Below, piece after piece: positions 1 to 8,888 of a DNA stretch of 64,000 bases. The first letter of the stretch is position 1. The number at the start of each line of letters is the position of its first letter. This DNA comes from Pseudomonas sp. REP124 (GTDB taxonomy: Bacteria > Pseudomonadota > Gammaproteobacteria > Pseudomonadales > Pseudomonadaceae), in contig NZ_JAIQWX010000016.1 of NCBI RefSeq assembly GCF_020164475.1, positions 1 to 64,000 of the forward strand, written 5' to 3'. Made by a program: the position numbers and the translations under genes. A model generated the notes under the pieces. The model was not told the origin of the DNA and did no database searches. It was given only the letters and a program-made list of their open reading frames with translations.

Positions 1-12
1 ATGCATTTCAAG

Positions 13-35
13 GTGGGAGCGGGCTTGCTCGCGAA
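13..35 (+). repeat. single REP half-element
   Basis: A single copy of the GTGGGAGCGGGCTTGC-type REP core followed by TCGCGAA. The partner arm of a pair, if there is one, lies outside the window. It sits just past the stop codon of the minus-strand amidohydrolase gene, as REPs usually do. Confidence 0.75.
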
Positions 36-65
36 GACGTCAGCCCGCACGACACAGAGATCGAA

Positions 66-887
66 TCAGCCCCTGGGAATCAGCAGCTCCCGCAACCCAC
101 CAGCATGCTCGACCACTTCCCCCGGCAACTTCAGCCGCTGATCATCCAGATACCGATAATCCTGGCGCGCCGCCGTCAGCCGGTTCAGGTCCAGCTCCAC
201 AGCGAACTGCCCCTCCTCGCGGCCCGCCTCGAACAACAGCGTACCCAGCGGATCGACCAGCGCGCTGCCGCCGGCGAACAGCAAGCCGCCGTCGCCCGCT
301 TCCACCCGGTTGACCATCAGCGCAAACGCCTGGTTTTCCTGGGCGCGCGCCATGATCGCGGTGCGGTGGGTCGGGCCGTAGGGGTCCATGTTGCCGTTGG
401 TCACCAGCAGCAGTTCGGCACCCAGTTGCGCCAAGGCGCGGGCGCTTTCGGGGAATTCGATGTCGTAGCAGATCAACAGACCCACGCGCACACCGTTCCA
501 CAGGCAGGTGGCATAACGATCGCCCGCTTCATACACGCCGCGATCCGAGGCCCACAGGTGGGTCTTGCGGTATTTCAGGGCGATACCTTCAGGGGTGATC
601 AGCAGCGTGGTGTTGAAGAAACGCCCGTTGTCGTTCTCGGCGGTGCCGATGACCACGGCGATGTTGCGCTCGCGGGCGGCGGCAACGATGGCGCTGACGG
701 TCGGGCCGTCCAGCGGTTCGGCGACGTCGGCTACGGACTCGGCGCTTGGGAAACCCATCAGGTGGCTTTCCGGGAACATGATCAGCTGCGTGTCGGCCGC
801 ACAGGCGTTGATCGCCGCCAGAGCGCGTTCGAGGTTGTAGGCCGTGTCGTTGTCACGGCCCGCCAGTTGGGCGAGTTCGACTTTCAT
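66..887 (-). CDS. carbon-nitrogen hydrolase (nitrilase-superfamily amidohydrolase)
   Basis: A 273-residue cytoplasmic enzyme of the nitrilase superfamily, which hydrolyses non-peptide C-N bonds. The family's Glu-Lys-Cys triad is visible: E40 in MFPESHLMG, K108 in KYRKTHLW and C140 in LLICYDIEFPE. The length is normal for a single-domain member. The start is supported by AAGGA about six bases before the ATG. The gene is divergent from a LuxR-type regulator gene with a 119-base spacer, so local control by that regulator is possible. The natural substrate (for example an aliphatic amide or omega-amide) cannot be read from the sequence. The family assignment is firm and the substrate is unknown. 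Confidence 0.9.
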   Translation of the reverse strand: MKVELAQLAGRDNDTAYNLERALAAINACAADTQLIMFPESHLMGFPSAESVADVAEPLDGPTVSAIVAAARERNIAVVIGTAENDNGRFFNTTLLITPEGIALKYRKTHLWASDRGVYEAGDRYATCLWNGVRVGLLICYDIEFPESARALAQLGAELLLVTNGNMDPYGPTHRTAIMARAQENQAFALMVNRVEAGDGGLLFAGGSALVDPLGTLLFEAGREEGQFAVELDLNRLTAARQDYRYLDDQRLKLPGEVVEHAGGLRELLIPRG

Positions 888-1006
888 GGGTGGTCCTTGT
901 TCTGAACGCCGGAAAGATTGCCCGGTCGCTGTCTGTGCGCCAGTATGCGCAGCAAGCGCACGGTGGGGGAATTACGCCGCCGGGGTAACACGATAGGGGT
1001 AGATGC

Positions 1007-1807
1007 ATGACACTCTCGTTGGACGACATCGCCTGGCACCGTTCGGTGGGGCAACTGATCGACGCCCTGGACAAGCCCAACTTCTGGACGCAGCTGGTGC
1101 GTCTGCTGGACCAGTACGTCCCCTGCGACAGCTGGGTGGTGCTGATGTTCAGCGCCGATCAGCACCCGCAGGTATTCGCCGAAAGCCCGGGCGTCGACGG
1201 CAGTCCCGACCAGCTGTTTCAGGATTACCTGCGCGGGCTGTACCTGCTCGACCCCTTCTACATCGCCTGCCGCGAACAGTCGCGCACCGGTCTTTACCGC
1301 CTGTCCGAGGTGGCGCCGGAGCATTTCGAACTCACCGAGTACTATCAACGATACTTTCGTGTGAATGTCGTGGCCGACGAAATCCAGTTTAATTGTCAGC
1401 TCGAAGGCGACCGCACGCTGTGCCTGTCACTGGGCAGCAAGCAGCGTTTCACCGCCGGACAGATAGCCTTGCTGTCGCTGATTCAGCCGTGGGTGTTGGG
1501 CCTGTTGCGCCAGCGTCTGCCCTACGAGATCAACGAAGTGGTGGCCCTGGCGCCCGCGCCGGTGGCTGCCGATTGGCGGGTGCAGCTGGAAGCCTCGGTG
1601 CAGCAACTCAAGGGCGCGCAATTGACCGCCAGGGAGCTGGATGTCGGGCGCCTGATGCTCAGCGGCTGCTCCAGCAAGGAAATCGCCCGCAAACTGGAAA
1701 TTTCCATCGAAACCGTGAAAGTCCATAAGAAACACATGTACAGCAAGCTGGGGATCAAGTCCCAGTCGGAGCTGTTTTCGATATTTCTGCAGGCGCAGAA
1801 TGCCTGA
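1007..1807 (+). CDS. LuxR-family transcriptional regulator
   Basis: A 266-residue DNA-binding regulator. The C-terminal 65 residues form a typical LuxR/GerE helix-turn-helix, running from LTARELDVGRLMLSG through SSKEIARKLEISIETVKVHK to KLGIKSQSEL. The N-terminal 180 residues are unlike response-regulator receivers: no DD/D/K pattern is apparent. They may be a ligand-sensing domain, but I cannot assign a ligand. The ATG at 1007 follows an AGGGG stretch at good spacing; an ATG four bases upstream is in another frame. The gene is divergent from the nitrilase-family gene, which suggests a local regulator-target pair. The gene ends ten bases before a long REP palindrome that could act in transcript termination or stability. 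Confidence 0.85.
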   Translation: MTLSLDDIAWHRSVGQLIDALDKPNFWTQLVRLLDQYVPCDSWVVLMFSADQHPQVFAESPGVDGSPDQLFQDYLRGLYLLDPFYIACREQSRTGLYRLSEVAPEHFELTEYYQRYFRVNVVADEIQFNCQLEGDRTLCLSLGSKQRFTAGQIALLSLIQPWVLGLLRQRLPYEINEVVALAPAPVAADWRVQLEASVQQLKGAQLTARELDVGRLMLSGCSSKEIARKLEISIETVKVHKKHMYSKLGIKSQSELFSIFLQAQNA

Positions 1808-1817
1808 TGACTATTTT

Positions 1818-1913
1818 CCTGTAGGAGCGAGGCTTGCCCGCGAATGCGCCAGGTCAGCCAACATCGATGTTGGAGGTGCTGGCGCATTCGCGGGCAAGCC
1901 TCGCTCCTACAGG
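1818..1913. repeat. REP inverted pair (GTAGGAGCGAGGC family)
   Basis: Two 34-base arms (1818-1851 and 1880-1913) are perfect reverse complements. The loop contains a second perfect 16-base palindrome, CCAACATCGATGTTGG. It lies in the spacer between the LuxR-type and glutamate-synthase-like genes. Confidence 0.9.
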
Positions 1914-1957
1914 GAAAATGAATGTATGCACAACAAGTCCGAACCCAAGGAAACCGT

Positions 1958-3577
1958 ATGAGCCTGTCACTCCTGAGCCGCTACGCCTTCTTTGCCGTCT
2001 GCGTGATGTTCACCCTCGCCAGCCTGCCCTTCCTCGAACATGACTGGCTCTGGCCGATTACCGCCGTCACCGGCGTGCTGAGCCTGATCGGCATCTTCGA
2101 CCTGCTGCAAAGCCCACACGCGGTGCGGCGCAACTACCCGATCCTGGGCAACATCCGTTATCTGGTGGAAGGCATTCGCCCGGAAATCCGCCAGTACCTG
2201 CTCGAATCCGACAGCGATGCCCTGCCCTTCTCCCGGGCCCAGCGCTCGTTGGTCTATTCGCGTGCGAAGAATGAAAGCGCCGACAAACCCTTCGGCACCC
2301 TGATCGATGTGTATCAGTCCGGCTTCGAATTCATCGGCCACTCGATGCGTCCGGCGCCGTTGAGTGACCCCAGCAGTTTCCGCGTCACCGTCGGCGGCCC
2401 ACAGTGCACCCAGCCGTATTCGGCGTCGGTGTTCAACATCTCGGCCATGAGCTTCGGCTCGCTCAGCGCCAACGCCATCCGCGCGCTGAACCAGGGCGCC
2501 AAGCTCGGCAACTTCGCCCACGACACCGGCGAAGGCAGCATCAGCCCTTATCACCGCGAACACGGTGGTGATTTGACCTGGGAGCTGGGCAGCGGCTATT
2601 TCGGTTGCCGTACCAGCGATGGCCGCTTCGATCCCGAACGCTTTGCTGCACAGGCGCAAACGCCACAAGTGCGGATGATCGAGATCAAGATGAGCCAGGG
2701 TGCAAAACCCGGTCACGGCGGGATTCTGCCCAAGCACAAAGTCACGAAGGAAATCGCTGAAACCCGCGGCATCATGATGGGCGAAGACTGCGTGTCACCC
2801 TCGCGGCACAGCGCGTTTTCAACGCCAATCGAGATGATGCATTTCGTCCAGCAATTGCGTGAGCTGTCCGGCGGCAAACCGGTGGGCTTCAAGTTCTGCC
2901 TGGGGCATCCGTGGGAATTCATGGGCATCGCCAAGGCCATGCTGGAAACCGGCATTCTCCCCGACTTCATCGTGATCGACGGCAAGGAAGGCGGCACTGG
3001 CGCCGCGCCTGTGGAGTTCACCGACCATATCGGCGTACCGATGCGCGAGGGCCTGCTGTTCGTTCACAACACCCTCGTGGGGTTGAATCTGCGGGACAAA
3101 ATCAAGCTCGGCGCCAGCGGCAAGATCGTCAGTGCCTTCGACATCGCCAGCGTCCTGGCCATCGGCGCCGACTGGGCCAACGCGGCGCGCGGCTTCATGT
3201 TCGCCATCGGCTGCATCCAGTCCCAAAGTTGCCACACCAACAAATGCCCGACCGGCGTTGCCACCCAGGACACCCTGCGCCAGCGCGCGCTGGTGGTGCC
3301 GGACAAGGCCCAACGCGTCTACAACTTCCACCGCAACACCCTCAAGGGCCTGGCGGAAATGCTCGCTGCGGCGGGTCTTGAGCATCCGTCACAACTGTCT
3401 GCCAAGCACCTTGTACGACGCATGTCGGCGACCGAGATCAAGATGTTCTCGCAGTTGCATGTGTTCTTGAAACCCGGTGAGTTGCTGACCGGGGAAGTGA
3501 ATGGCGAGTTCTATTCGCGGATGTGGCAGATGGCACGGGCCGACAGTTTCGAGCCGAACGAAATCGTTGCTGCCTGA
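1958..3577 (+). CDS. FMN-binding glutamate synthase-like protein, membrane-anchored
   Basis: A 539-residue protein resembling the FMN/synthase core of glutamate synthase (GltB central domain) without its amidotransferase part. Two hydrophobic segments at the N-terminus (about residues 7-45) suggest membrane anchoring. The core includes AMSFGSLSANAIRALNQGA and an Fe-S motif C419-x5-C425-x4-C430 (CIQSQSCHTNKC), matching the CX5CX4C [3Fe-4S] ligand pattern of glutamate synthases. An in-frame ATG exists at 1922, but 1958 has AAGGA seven bases upstream and leads straight into the hydrophobic segment, so I chose it. With no glutaminase domain it cannot be a complete GltB. The physiological reaction of this stand-alone family is unclear. 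Confidence 0.85.
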   Translation: MSLSLLSRYAFFAVCVMFTLASLPFLEHDWLWPITAVTGVLSLIGIFDLLQSPHAVRRNYPILGNIRYLVEGIRPEIRQYLLESDSDALPFSRAQRSLVYSRAKNESADKPFGTLIDVYQSGFEFIGHSMRPAPLSDPSSFRVTVGGPQCTQPYSASVFNISAMSFGSLSANAIRALNQGAKLGNFAHDTGEGSISPYHREHGGDLTWELGSGYFGCRTSDGRFDPERFAAQAQTPQVRMIEIKMSQGAKPGHGGILPKHKVTKEIAETRGIMMGEDCVSPSRHSAFSTPIEMMHFVQQLRELSGGKPVGFKFCLGHPWEFMGIAKAMLETGILPDFIVIDGKEGGTGAAPVEFTDHIGVPMREGLLFVHNTLVGLNLRDKIKLGASGKIVSAFDIASVLAIGADWANAARGFMFAIGCIQSQSCHTNKCPTGVATQDTLRQRALVVPDKAQRVYNFHRNTLKGLAEMLAAAGLEHPSQLSAKHLVRRMSATEIKMFSQLHVFLKPGELLTGEVNGEFYSRMWQMARADSFEPNEIVAA

Positions 3578-3601
3578 TACGGACGGCTCCGACAACACGC
3601 T

Positions 3602-5110
3602 TCACCAACGAAGTGTCTTGATCGGGGCCGGCTCTTTCATGACGATGAAACCGTAATCGCCCAAGAGAAAAATCCGGTAGTACGGACTCTCCACCAGCGG
3701 CGCGAAATGTTGATAACCCACCCTCGTAGCATTGCGCCGTTCCCTCTCTGCGACCACGTTGGTAATGCCCACCTTGGGCAGGTTTTCCGCCAGCATGTAG
3801 AAGTCGATGTTCAGCAGGTAATGCAGCACCGGCATCTGCTTGAACGACCCCGCCGCCCCCAGCAGCCAGTGATCGGAATAGGTCACCGACATGTAGATGC
3901 GCTTTGCTTCACGTAGAGCCTGATGACTGCTGATGTCCCGCTCAAGGCTGAACAGCGCACTGGTAGCGAAGGTCTTCTGCACGCTCAGCACCCGACCATA
4001 GGCGAACGACAGTGACAGCATCGCCAGCAGCGGCACCAGCAACAGCAACGGCAATCGCTGGTGCACAATCGCCAGCGACAGGTGGCTTAGATAGAACAGC
4101 AACACCAGCAACACGGCAAAGCCCATCAAGGTCCGGGCACCTTCATTGAAGTCGCGGAAAAACAGCGCCACACCCGAGACCAACAGCAACACCAACGGCA
4201 CGGTCGCCATGCACAGCAAGCCCATCAGAATTCTTTCCGGCCAGCTTTCCCTGCGATGAAAAATGGTCTCTCCCAGGCGAACGGCGCCGGCCATGGCGCA
4301 CAGCACCAGTCCGGCGAACACCCAGACAAATCCGCCATGAAACAGCAACATGACTTTTTCCAGCACCCGACCGATGTTCACGTCGATCTGCAGCAAGGGA
4401 TGCGCCGACCAGTTCAGCAACAATGCGCGCCCCTGGTCCATGTACGGATAGGCCGTGACCCAGTAGATCAACCAGCCCAGCACGACCTGCGCGAGTTTCC
4501 AGCCGATCATCGCGCCCCATTGCGGCCAGGGCTTTCTGCTGTTGGCAGCCCGCAGCAACTCCAGGCAACACAGCCCCACAAACACGTTCACGCTGATCTG
4601 GTACAGCCCCAGCGCCAGCGCGATCAGGAACGACGGCACCAGCCATTGCACGTTGCGTGAAGGGTGGCGGAACGTGATCGCGTAGATCACCGCGACCAGG
4701 CTCAGGGCCATGGGCGCGCCGTCGTATTGATAGGACAGGTTCTGCAGAAAAAACGGGTTGTACCAGAGCGGCAGAACCACCAGGCAGCAGCTGATGCTCG
4801 GCTGGCGGAAGTAATGGAAAGCCAGGCTGGTCAGCGCGCAGGACATGGCCAACGTGGCGATCAGCAAAGGCAGGGGGAAGATATTCGGTGCAGCGCCGGT
4901 GAAGGTCAGCGCGTTGAAGAACAGCTGGCTGAACAGGCGCCCCTGCTCTGCCCAGGCCATGCCGGCTGAGAGCGAACGCCAGTTGTCATCGATGTAGGGA
5001 AAATCCGCGAGAATCAGCGGCAGGACGTACACAAAAGTCGCGAGCAGGAAAAACAGCCAGACCTGCCTTCGGCCCAACTCCTTCACGAAAAAATCGCTGA
5101 ACCGGCCCAT
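3602..5110 (-). CDS. Gtr-type glucosyltransferase, multi-pass membrane protein
   Basis: A roughly 502-residue polytopic membrane protein with about a dozen hydrophobic segments and a periplasmic-type loop after the first one containing FPYIDDNWRS. This is the layout of serotype-specific GtrII/GtrV-like transferases (glucosyltransferase II family). Such enzymes move glucose from undecaprenyl phosphate onto O-antigen in the periplasm. It is the last gene of a gtrA-gtrB-gtr operon. The longest frame opens with GTG at 5122, inside gtrB. The ATG at 5110 has GAGG six bases upstream and starts one base after the gtrB stop, so it is preferred. The acceptor sugar cannot be predicted. Confidence 0.8.
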   Translation of the reverse strand: MGRFSDFFVKELGRRQVWLFFLLATFVYVLPLILADFPYIDDNWRSLSAGMAWAEQGRLFSQLFFNALTFTGAAPNIFPLPLLIATLAMSCALTSLAFHYFRQPSISCCLVVLPLWYNPFFLQNLSYQYDGAPMALSLVAVIYAITFRHPSRNVQWLVPSFLIALALGLYQISVNVFVGLCCLELLRAANSRKPWPQWGAMIGWKLAQVVLGWLIYWVTAYPYMDQGRALLLNWSAHPLLQIDVNIGRVLEKVMLLFHGGFVWVFAGLVLCAMAGAVRLGETIFHRRESWPERILMGLLCMATVPLVLLLVSGVALFFRDFNEGARTLMGFAVLLVLLFYLSHLSLAIVHQRLPLLLLVPLLAMLSLSFAYGRVLSVQKTFATSALFSLERDISSHQALREAKRIYMSVTYSDHWLLGAAGSFKQMPVLHYLLNIDFYMLAENLPKVGITNVVAERERRNATRVGYQHFAPLVESPYYRIFLLGDYGFIVMKEPAPIKTLRW

Positions 5111-5111
5111 G

Positions 5112-6053
5112 TCAGGCCTCACGCTGTGGCTTGCCGCCGACGATATCCTTGACCACGTAACGGGGCCGGTGCTTGGCCTCGATGTAAATCCGACCGATGT
5201 ATTCCCCCAGGATGCCGATGCCGATCAGCTGTACGCCGCCGAGAAACAGAATGGCAGTCATCAGCGACGGATAACCGGGCACGCTGTTACCGAAGAAAAT
5301 CTTGTCCAGCACCATGTACACCGCATAGATCACGGCGAAGATCGACACGAAGCCACCGACGTAAGTCCAAAGCCGCAAGGGCACGGTGCTGAAGGACGTC
5401 ACCCCTTCCAGCGCCAGGTTCCAGAGTTTCCAGCCATTGAACTTGCTGCTGCCCGCCACGCGCCGGGCGCGCTCGTACTCCACCACCACCGTGTTGAACC
5501 CGGCCCAGGACAACACGCCTTTCATGAACAGTTGATGCTCGGGCAAGGTGCGGATGACGTTGACCACCTTGCGGTCCATGAGGCGAAAGTCGCCGACATT
5601 TTCCTCGATGCGGGTGTAGGAAATGCGATTGAGCAGGTGATAGAAAAGTGACGCGCTGTGGCGTTTCAGATAGCTGTCGCTGTTGCGATCCTTGCGCTTG
5701 GCCAGCACCACATCCGCGCCTTTCTGCCATTGCTCGACCAGTTTCGGGATGACGCAGATGGGGTCTTGCAGGTCGACGTCCATCGGGATCACGGCATCGC
5801 CGGTGGCATATTCCAGGCCGGCAAACAGCGCCGGTTCCTTGCCGAAGTTGCGTGAGAAATTGATCAGCATCACCAGATCGTCCATCTCTGCCAACGCGGC
5901 AGCGCGGTCGGCGGTGCCGTCGGTACTGCCATCGTTGATGAAGACGATTTCCACCTCGGCCTCGCCCAGCTTCAACTCCTGGCGTACCGCGCGGTAAAAC
6001 AGATCGATCGCCTGCTCTTCGTTGAACACCGGGACGATCAGCGAGAGCTTCAT
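5112..6053 (-). CDS. gtrB: bactoprenol glucosyl transferase GtrB (GT2 family)
   Basis: A 313-residue family-2 glycosyltransferase. An N-terminal GT-A domain starts [13 protein letters not shown] and contains [10 protein letters not shown] and a DVDLQDP metal/nucleotide-sugar motif. Two C-terminal transmembrane helices follow (about 230-255 and 265-290), ending with [17 protein letters not shown], the classical end of the GtrB/DPM1-like family. It is expected to transfer glucose from UDP-glucose to undecaprenyl phosphate on the cytoplasmic face. It overlaps gtrA upstream by four bases (ATGA), and the Gtr transferase follows almost without a gap, so the three are co-translated. Confidence 0.9.
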   Translation of the reverse strand: MKLSLIVPVFNEEQAIDLFYRAVRQELKLGEAEVEIVFINDGSTDGTADRAAALAEMDDLVMLINFSRNFGKEPALFAGLEYATGDAVIPMDVDLQDPICVIPKLVEQWQKGADVVLAKRKDRNSDSYLKRHSASLFYHLLNRISYTRIEENVGDFRLMDRKVVNVIRTLPEHQLFMKGVLSWAGFNTVVVEYERARRVAGSSKFNGWKLWNLALEGVTSFSTVPLRLWTYVGGFVSIFAVIYAVYMVLDKIFFGNSVPGYPSLMTAILFLGGVQLIGIGILGEYIGRIYIEAKHRPRYVVKDIVGGKPQREA

Positions 6054-6424
6054 GCCTCACGCTCGCGAAACACCACGTATTTGGAAAACAGGAAGCCCAG
6101 GATCAGGCTTAACGCCGAGAACAGCGCCACGGTCAGCAAGCCGTGCAGGCGCAACTGGTCACCGATATGGCCGACACCAAAACTCAGGGCTCCCATCGCG
6201 GCCATGAACAACAGATAGCCGCCCACCGAGAGTTTGCCGTCGAAGGTGTAGAGCCCGTTCATGTAGAACGAGAAGGAAGCGGCCACGCAGAAGGCCACCA
6301 GATTACTGGCCGCCTGGCGCCACCCCAGCGCCACACTCAGCAGAAAAAAGATCTGCCAGTGGATCAGGGTGTTGGCGATGCCGATCACCGTGTAACTGGA
6401 AAAGCCTTTCCACAACCGTCTCAT
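6050..6424 (-). CDS. gtrA: GtrA-family flippase
   Basis: A 124-residue membrane protein with four hydrophobic helices, typical of GtrA. GtrA is thought to flip undecaprenyl-phosphate-linked glucose to the periplasm. The characteristic N-terminal stretch ([13 protein letters not shown]) and the basic C-terminus [12 protein letters not shown] are present. A longer frame begins with GTG at 6457. The ATG at 6424 has AAGGA seven bases upstream and gives the usual GtrA length, so it is used here. It is the first gene of the gtr operon and overlaps gtrB by four bases. Confidence 0.88.
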   Translation of the reverse strand: MRRLWKGFSSYTVIGIANTLIHWQIFFLLSVALGWRQAASNLVAFCVAASFSFYMNGLYTFDGKLSVGGYLLFMAAMGALSFGVGHIGDQLRLHGLLTVALFSALSLILGFLFSKYVVFREREA

Positions 6425-6580
6425 ATTCAAGTCCTTGACTGAGCGCGTTCGCTTCACTCATTGGAGCTTGTCTACTGTCAGAAATCACAGGTGAAACGAC
6501 CTTTCAGACCAGCGGTTAAACGCCTTATCAACATCCCGTAATACCCCGACTTTGCAATTACCGGCGAATCGGGCCACCCT

Positions 6581-6604
6581 GCGCGCCGCCGATGTGCGGC
6601 GCGC
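6581..6604. other. GC-rich stem-loop upstream of opgC-like gene
   Basis: A perfect nine-base inverted repeat (GCGCGCCGC / GCGGCGCGC) with a six-base loop, in the 237-base divergent spacer between gtrA and the OpgC-like gene. There is no T-run, so it is not a convincing terminator. It could lie in the 5' UTR of the downstream gene. Nothing else is recognisable in this spacer. Confidence 0.45.
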
Positions 6605-6661
6605 AACCTTTCGCGCCTTGCGCTACTCCTTTGTTCAACACCCGTTTACGAGTTTGCCGTC

Positions 6662-7822
6662 ATGACCACAGCGCGCGATCACCGGATCGACTTTTTTCGC
6701 GGCCTGGCACTGATCTTCATCTTCTGGGATCACGTGCCTCACAACCCATTGGGGCAAATCACCCTGCGCAATTTCGGCTTCAGCGACGCCGCTGAAGTCT
6801 TCGTGTTTCTGGCCGGTTTCGCCGCGGTACTGGCCTACGGCAAAGTGCTGGCGCGCGAAGGTTTCCTGATCGCCTGCCTGAAAATCCTGCGTCGCGCCTG
6901 GGTGCTGTACGTGGTGCACATCTTTTTGCTGGCGATGCTGATGGGCATCGTGTTCTTCGCCAACAGCCACGTGGAAACCCGGGACCTGGTGGAAGAAATG
7001 GGCATGCACCACTTCATCAGCGACCCGCAACAGGCGTTGATCGACGAGCTGCTGCTGCGCTTCAAGCCCAACCTGATGGACCCGCTGCCGCTGTACATCG
7101 TGCTGCTGGCAGGCCTGCCGCTGGCGCTGCCGTTGCTGGTGCGCAAGACCTGGGTGGTGGTCGGCCTGTCGCTGGCCCTGTACCTGATGGTGCCGCTGGC
7201 CGGCTGGAACCTGGCCGCGATCAAGGACGGCGTGTGGTACTTCAACCCTGTGGCCTGGCAGCTGCTGTTCGTCCTCGGCGGCGCCGCCGCGATCCACTCG
7301 CAACGCCCACGTCCCGCGCAAACCCGCCCCCTGCTGCGCCAGCCCCTGTTCATGGCCGCCGCTGCCTACGTCATCGCCGCCGGGGTGCTGACGATTGCCT
7401 GGCGCTGGCCACACATCCACGACGCCCTGATGCCGGCCAGTCTGAGCGAGCTGCTGTACCCGATCAGCAAGACCAACCTCTCGCCTGTGCGCCTGCTGCA
7501 CTTCCTCGCCCTGGCCTACGTCACCGCCAAACTCTTGCCCGACACCGGCTGGACGCAAAACTGGCTGGCCCGACAAAGCTGCCGCATGGGCCGCTTCTCC
7601 CTGGAAATCTTCTGCCTGGGCGTACTGCTGGCGCCCCTGGCGGACATGATCAACGCCATGGCCAATGACGCCTTCGCCATGCAGATCTTTACTGCGCTGG
7701 TGGGGGCTGGGTTGATGGCATTGATGGGGGCGTGGCTTGAGTTCAACAAGCGGTTGAATCAGGCGGTCAATCGAACGCAGGTTGGGGTTGGTCCCGCTGC
7801 GGGAGATCGAATGCCCCTGTAA
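6662..7822 (+). CDS. opgC: OpgC-family membrane protein
   Basis: A 386-residue inner-membrane protein with about ten hydrophobic segments. It starts RDHRIDFFRGLALIFIFWDH, the signature opening of the OpgC family (acyltransferase-3-like). OpgC proteins add succinyl groups to periplasmic glucans. Further family-type motifs are the short loops FSDAAEVFVFLAGF and the charged cytoplasmic KILRRAW. The ribosome binding site is weak. The gene stands alone, divergent from the gtr operon, and is followed by a REP pair. The family assignment is strong. The substituted glucan or other acceptor is inferred only from the family. Confidence 0.8.
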   Translation: MTTARDHRIDFFRGLALIFIFWDHVPHNPLGQITLRNFGFSDAAEVFVFLAGFAAVLAYGKVLAREGFLIACLKILRRAWVLYVVHIFLLAMLMGIVFFANSHVETRDLVEEMGMHHFISDPQQALIDELLLRFKPNLMDPLPLYIVLLAGLPLALPLLVRKTWVVVGLSLALYLMVPLAGWNLAAIKDGVWYFNPVAWQLLFVLGGAAAIHSQRPRPAQTRPLLRQPLFMAAAAYVIAAGVLTIAWRWPHIHDALMPASLSELLYPISKTNLSPVRLLHFLALAYVTAKLLPDTGWTQNWLARQSCRMGRFSLEIFCLGVLLAPLADMINAMANDAFAMQIFTALVGAGLMALMGAWLEFNKRLNQAVNRTQVGVGPAAGDRMPL

Positions 7823-7838
7823 GGCTCATGAGGAAAAT

Positions 7839-7974
7839 CTGTGGCGAGGGGGCTTGCCCCCGTTGGGCGGCGAAGCCGCCCCAAAACCATTCAATCGAGT
7901 TCCTTCAGGCAAACCGAGTCAACAGGGTTTACGACTGCTTCGCAGCCGAACGGGGGCAAGCCCCCTCGCCACAG
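7839..7974. repeat. REP inverted pair (GGCGAGGGGGCTTGCC family), RAYT upstream flank
   Basis: The arms (7839-7864 and 7949-7974) are reverse complements, CTGTGGCGAGGGGGC to AACGGGGGC. An inner pair, GGCGGCGAAGCCGCC with TGCTTCGCAG, adds structure. It fills most of the 312-base gap before the RAYT gene; the remainder shows nothing recognisable. The whole unit including its loop is nearly identical to the one at 8618-8754. Confidence 0.92.
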
Positions 7975-8134
7975 ACAAGCCCGATCACAGACAAGCGCCC
8001 ACCACAGGCAGGCCCACTAGACACAAGCAATCCTATTCGCCATAAAATCCGACTTTTCCCACAATCATTGCCGATCCGAGCTTTGCCACACAGCTCTAGC
8101 CTGAATGGACCCCCACCATTGAGGAGGCAACGGA

Positions 8135-8593
8135 TTGCCTATTCGACCCAACTCCCACCTTTTACGCCACGGCCGACATTCAGAAAACGGTCGCGCCTAC
8201 CTCATAACCGCCGTCATTCATGATCGACAGCCCGTATTTTCAGACTGGCAAACAGGTCGATTGCTGGTTGCAGAACTTCGTCACGCCCACGACTCAGGCC
8301 TTGCCGATTCTCTGGCCTGGGTCGTCATGCCCGACCACTTTCATTGGCTCATGCAATTACAAGGCGACAATCTGGGATACGTCATCGGCTCGATCAAATC
8401 GCGATGCACGCTTGCTGTGAACAAGAAGACGGGGCGCCAGGGGCCTTTATGGCAGACCGGTTATCACGACCGTGCAATCCGCGACGGTGAAGATCTCCAG
8501 CCATTTGCTCGCTACATCGTTGCCAATCCTTTGCGTGCGGGGCTTGTGGAGAAAATTGGCGACTATCCGCTCTGGGATGCGTGTTGGCTGTAA
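8135..8593 (+). CDS. REP-associated tyrosine transposase (RAYT)
   Basis: A 152-residue member of the IS200/IS605-like Y1 transposase family, the REP-associated branch. The HUH-type metal motif is seen in VVMPDHFHWLMQL, and the catalytic tyrosine is probably in ARYIVANPLRAGLV, a stretch diagnostic of RAYTs. The protein would nick single-stranded REP hairpins. Translation appears to start at TTG (8135), eight bases after an excellent GAGGAGG ribosome binding site at 8121-8127; no ATG fits as well. REP pairs of one family flank the gene on both sides. It looks intact. Confidence 0.9.
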   Translation: MPIRPNSHLLRHGRHSENGRAYLITAVIHDRQPVFSDWQTGRLLVAELRHAHDSGLADSLAWVVMPDHFHWLMQLQGDNLGYVIGSIKSRCTLAVNKKTGRQGPLWQTGYHDRAIRDGEDLQPFARYIVANPLRAGLVEKIGDYPLWDACWL

Positions 8594-8617
8594 TAACTCA
8601 TGACAAAAGGTGGTTAC

Positions 8618-8754
8618 CTGTGGCGAGGGGGCTTGCCCCCGTTGGGTGGCGAAGCCGCCCCAAAACCATTCAACCGGGTTCTTTCAGGCACACCGAGTTC
8701 GCAGGATTTACGACTGCTTCGCAGCCGAACGGGGGCAAGCCCCCTCGCCACAGG
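8618..8754. repeat. REP inverted pair, RAYT downstream flank
   Basis: The arms (8618-8643 and 8728-8754) are reverse complements of the GGCGAGGGGGCTTGCC family. The loop sequence also matches the copy at 7839-7974 with scattered substitutions, so the whole doublet, not only the REP tips, was duplicated. The rest of the spacer up to 8888 has no recognisable element. Confidence 0.92.
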
Positions 8755-8888
8755 TACAACTCCGTCCGCTAAATCTCTACTCCATTCACTCCAGCCCAAA
8801 CTGGATCCACACCACTTCCAGCTTCACAATTTTTTCACCATCGCCATCCACCGTCTAAGCTTCAGTCAAGTCCGATCAATCTGCGTGA

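Larger units (their letters stand above)
7839..8754. mobile_element. REPtron-like unit: RAYT gene flanked by two REP pairs
   Basis: A single RAYT gene (8135-8593) lies between two near-identical REP pairs. This is the established layout of REP-associated tyrosine transposases, which are thought to have dispersed the matching REP doublets (REPINs) in pseudomonads. The same REP family occurs again at 39113-39225 and, decayed, at 21340-21489. No target-site duplication or terminal IS ends were identified, so self-mobility is not implied. Confidence 0.75.

Noticed and set aside
3602..6424. Prophage containing the gtr genes.
   Set aside because: No integrase, attachment repeat or structural phage gene nearby; flanking genes look like normal backbone.
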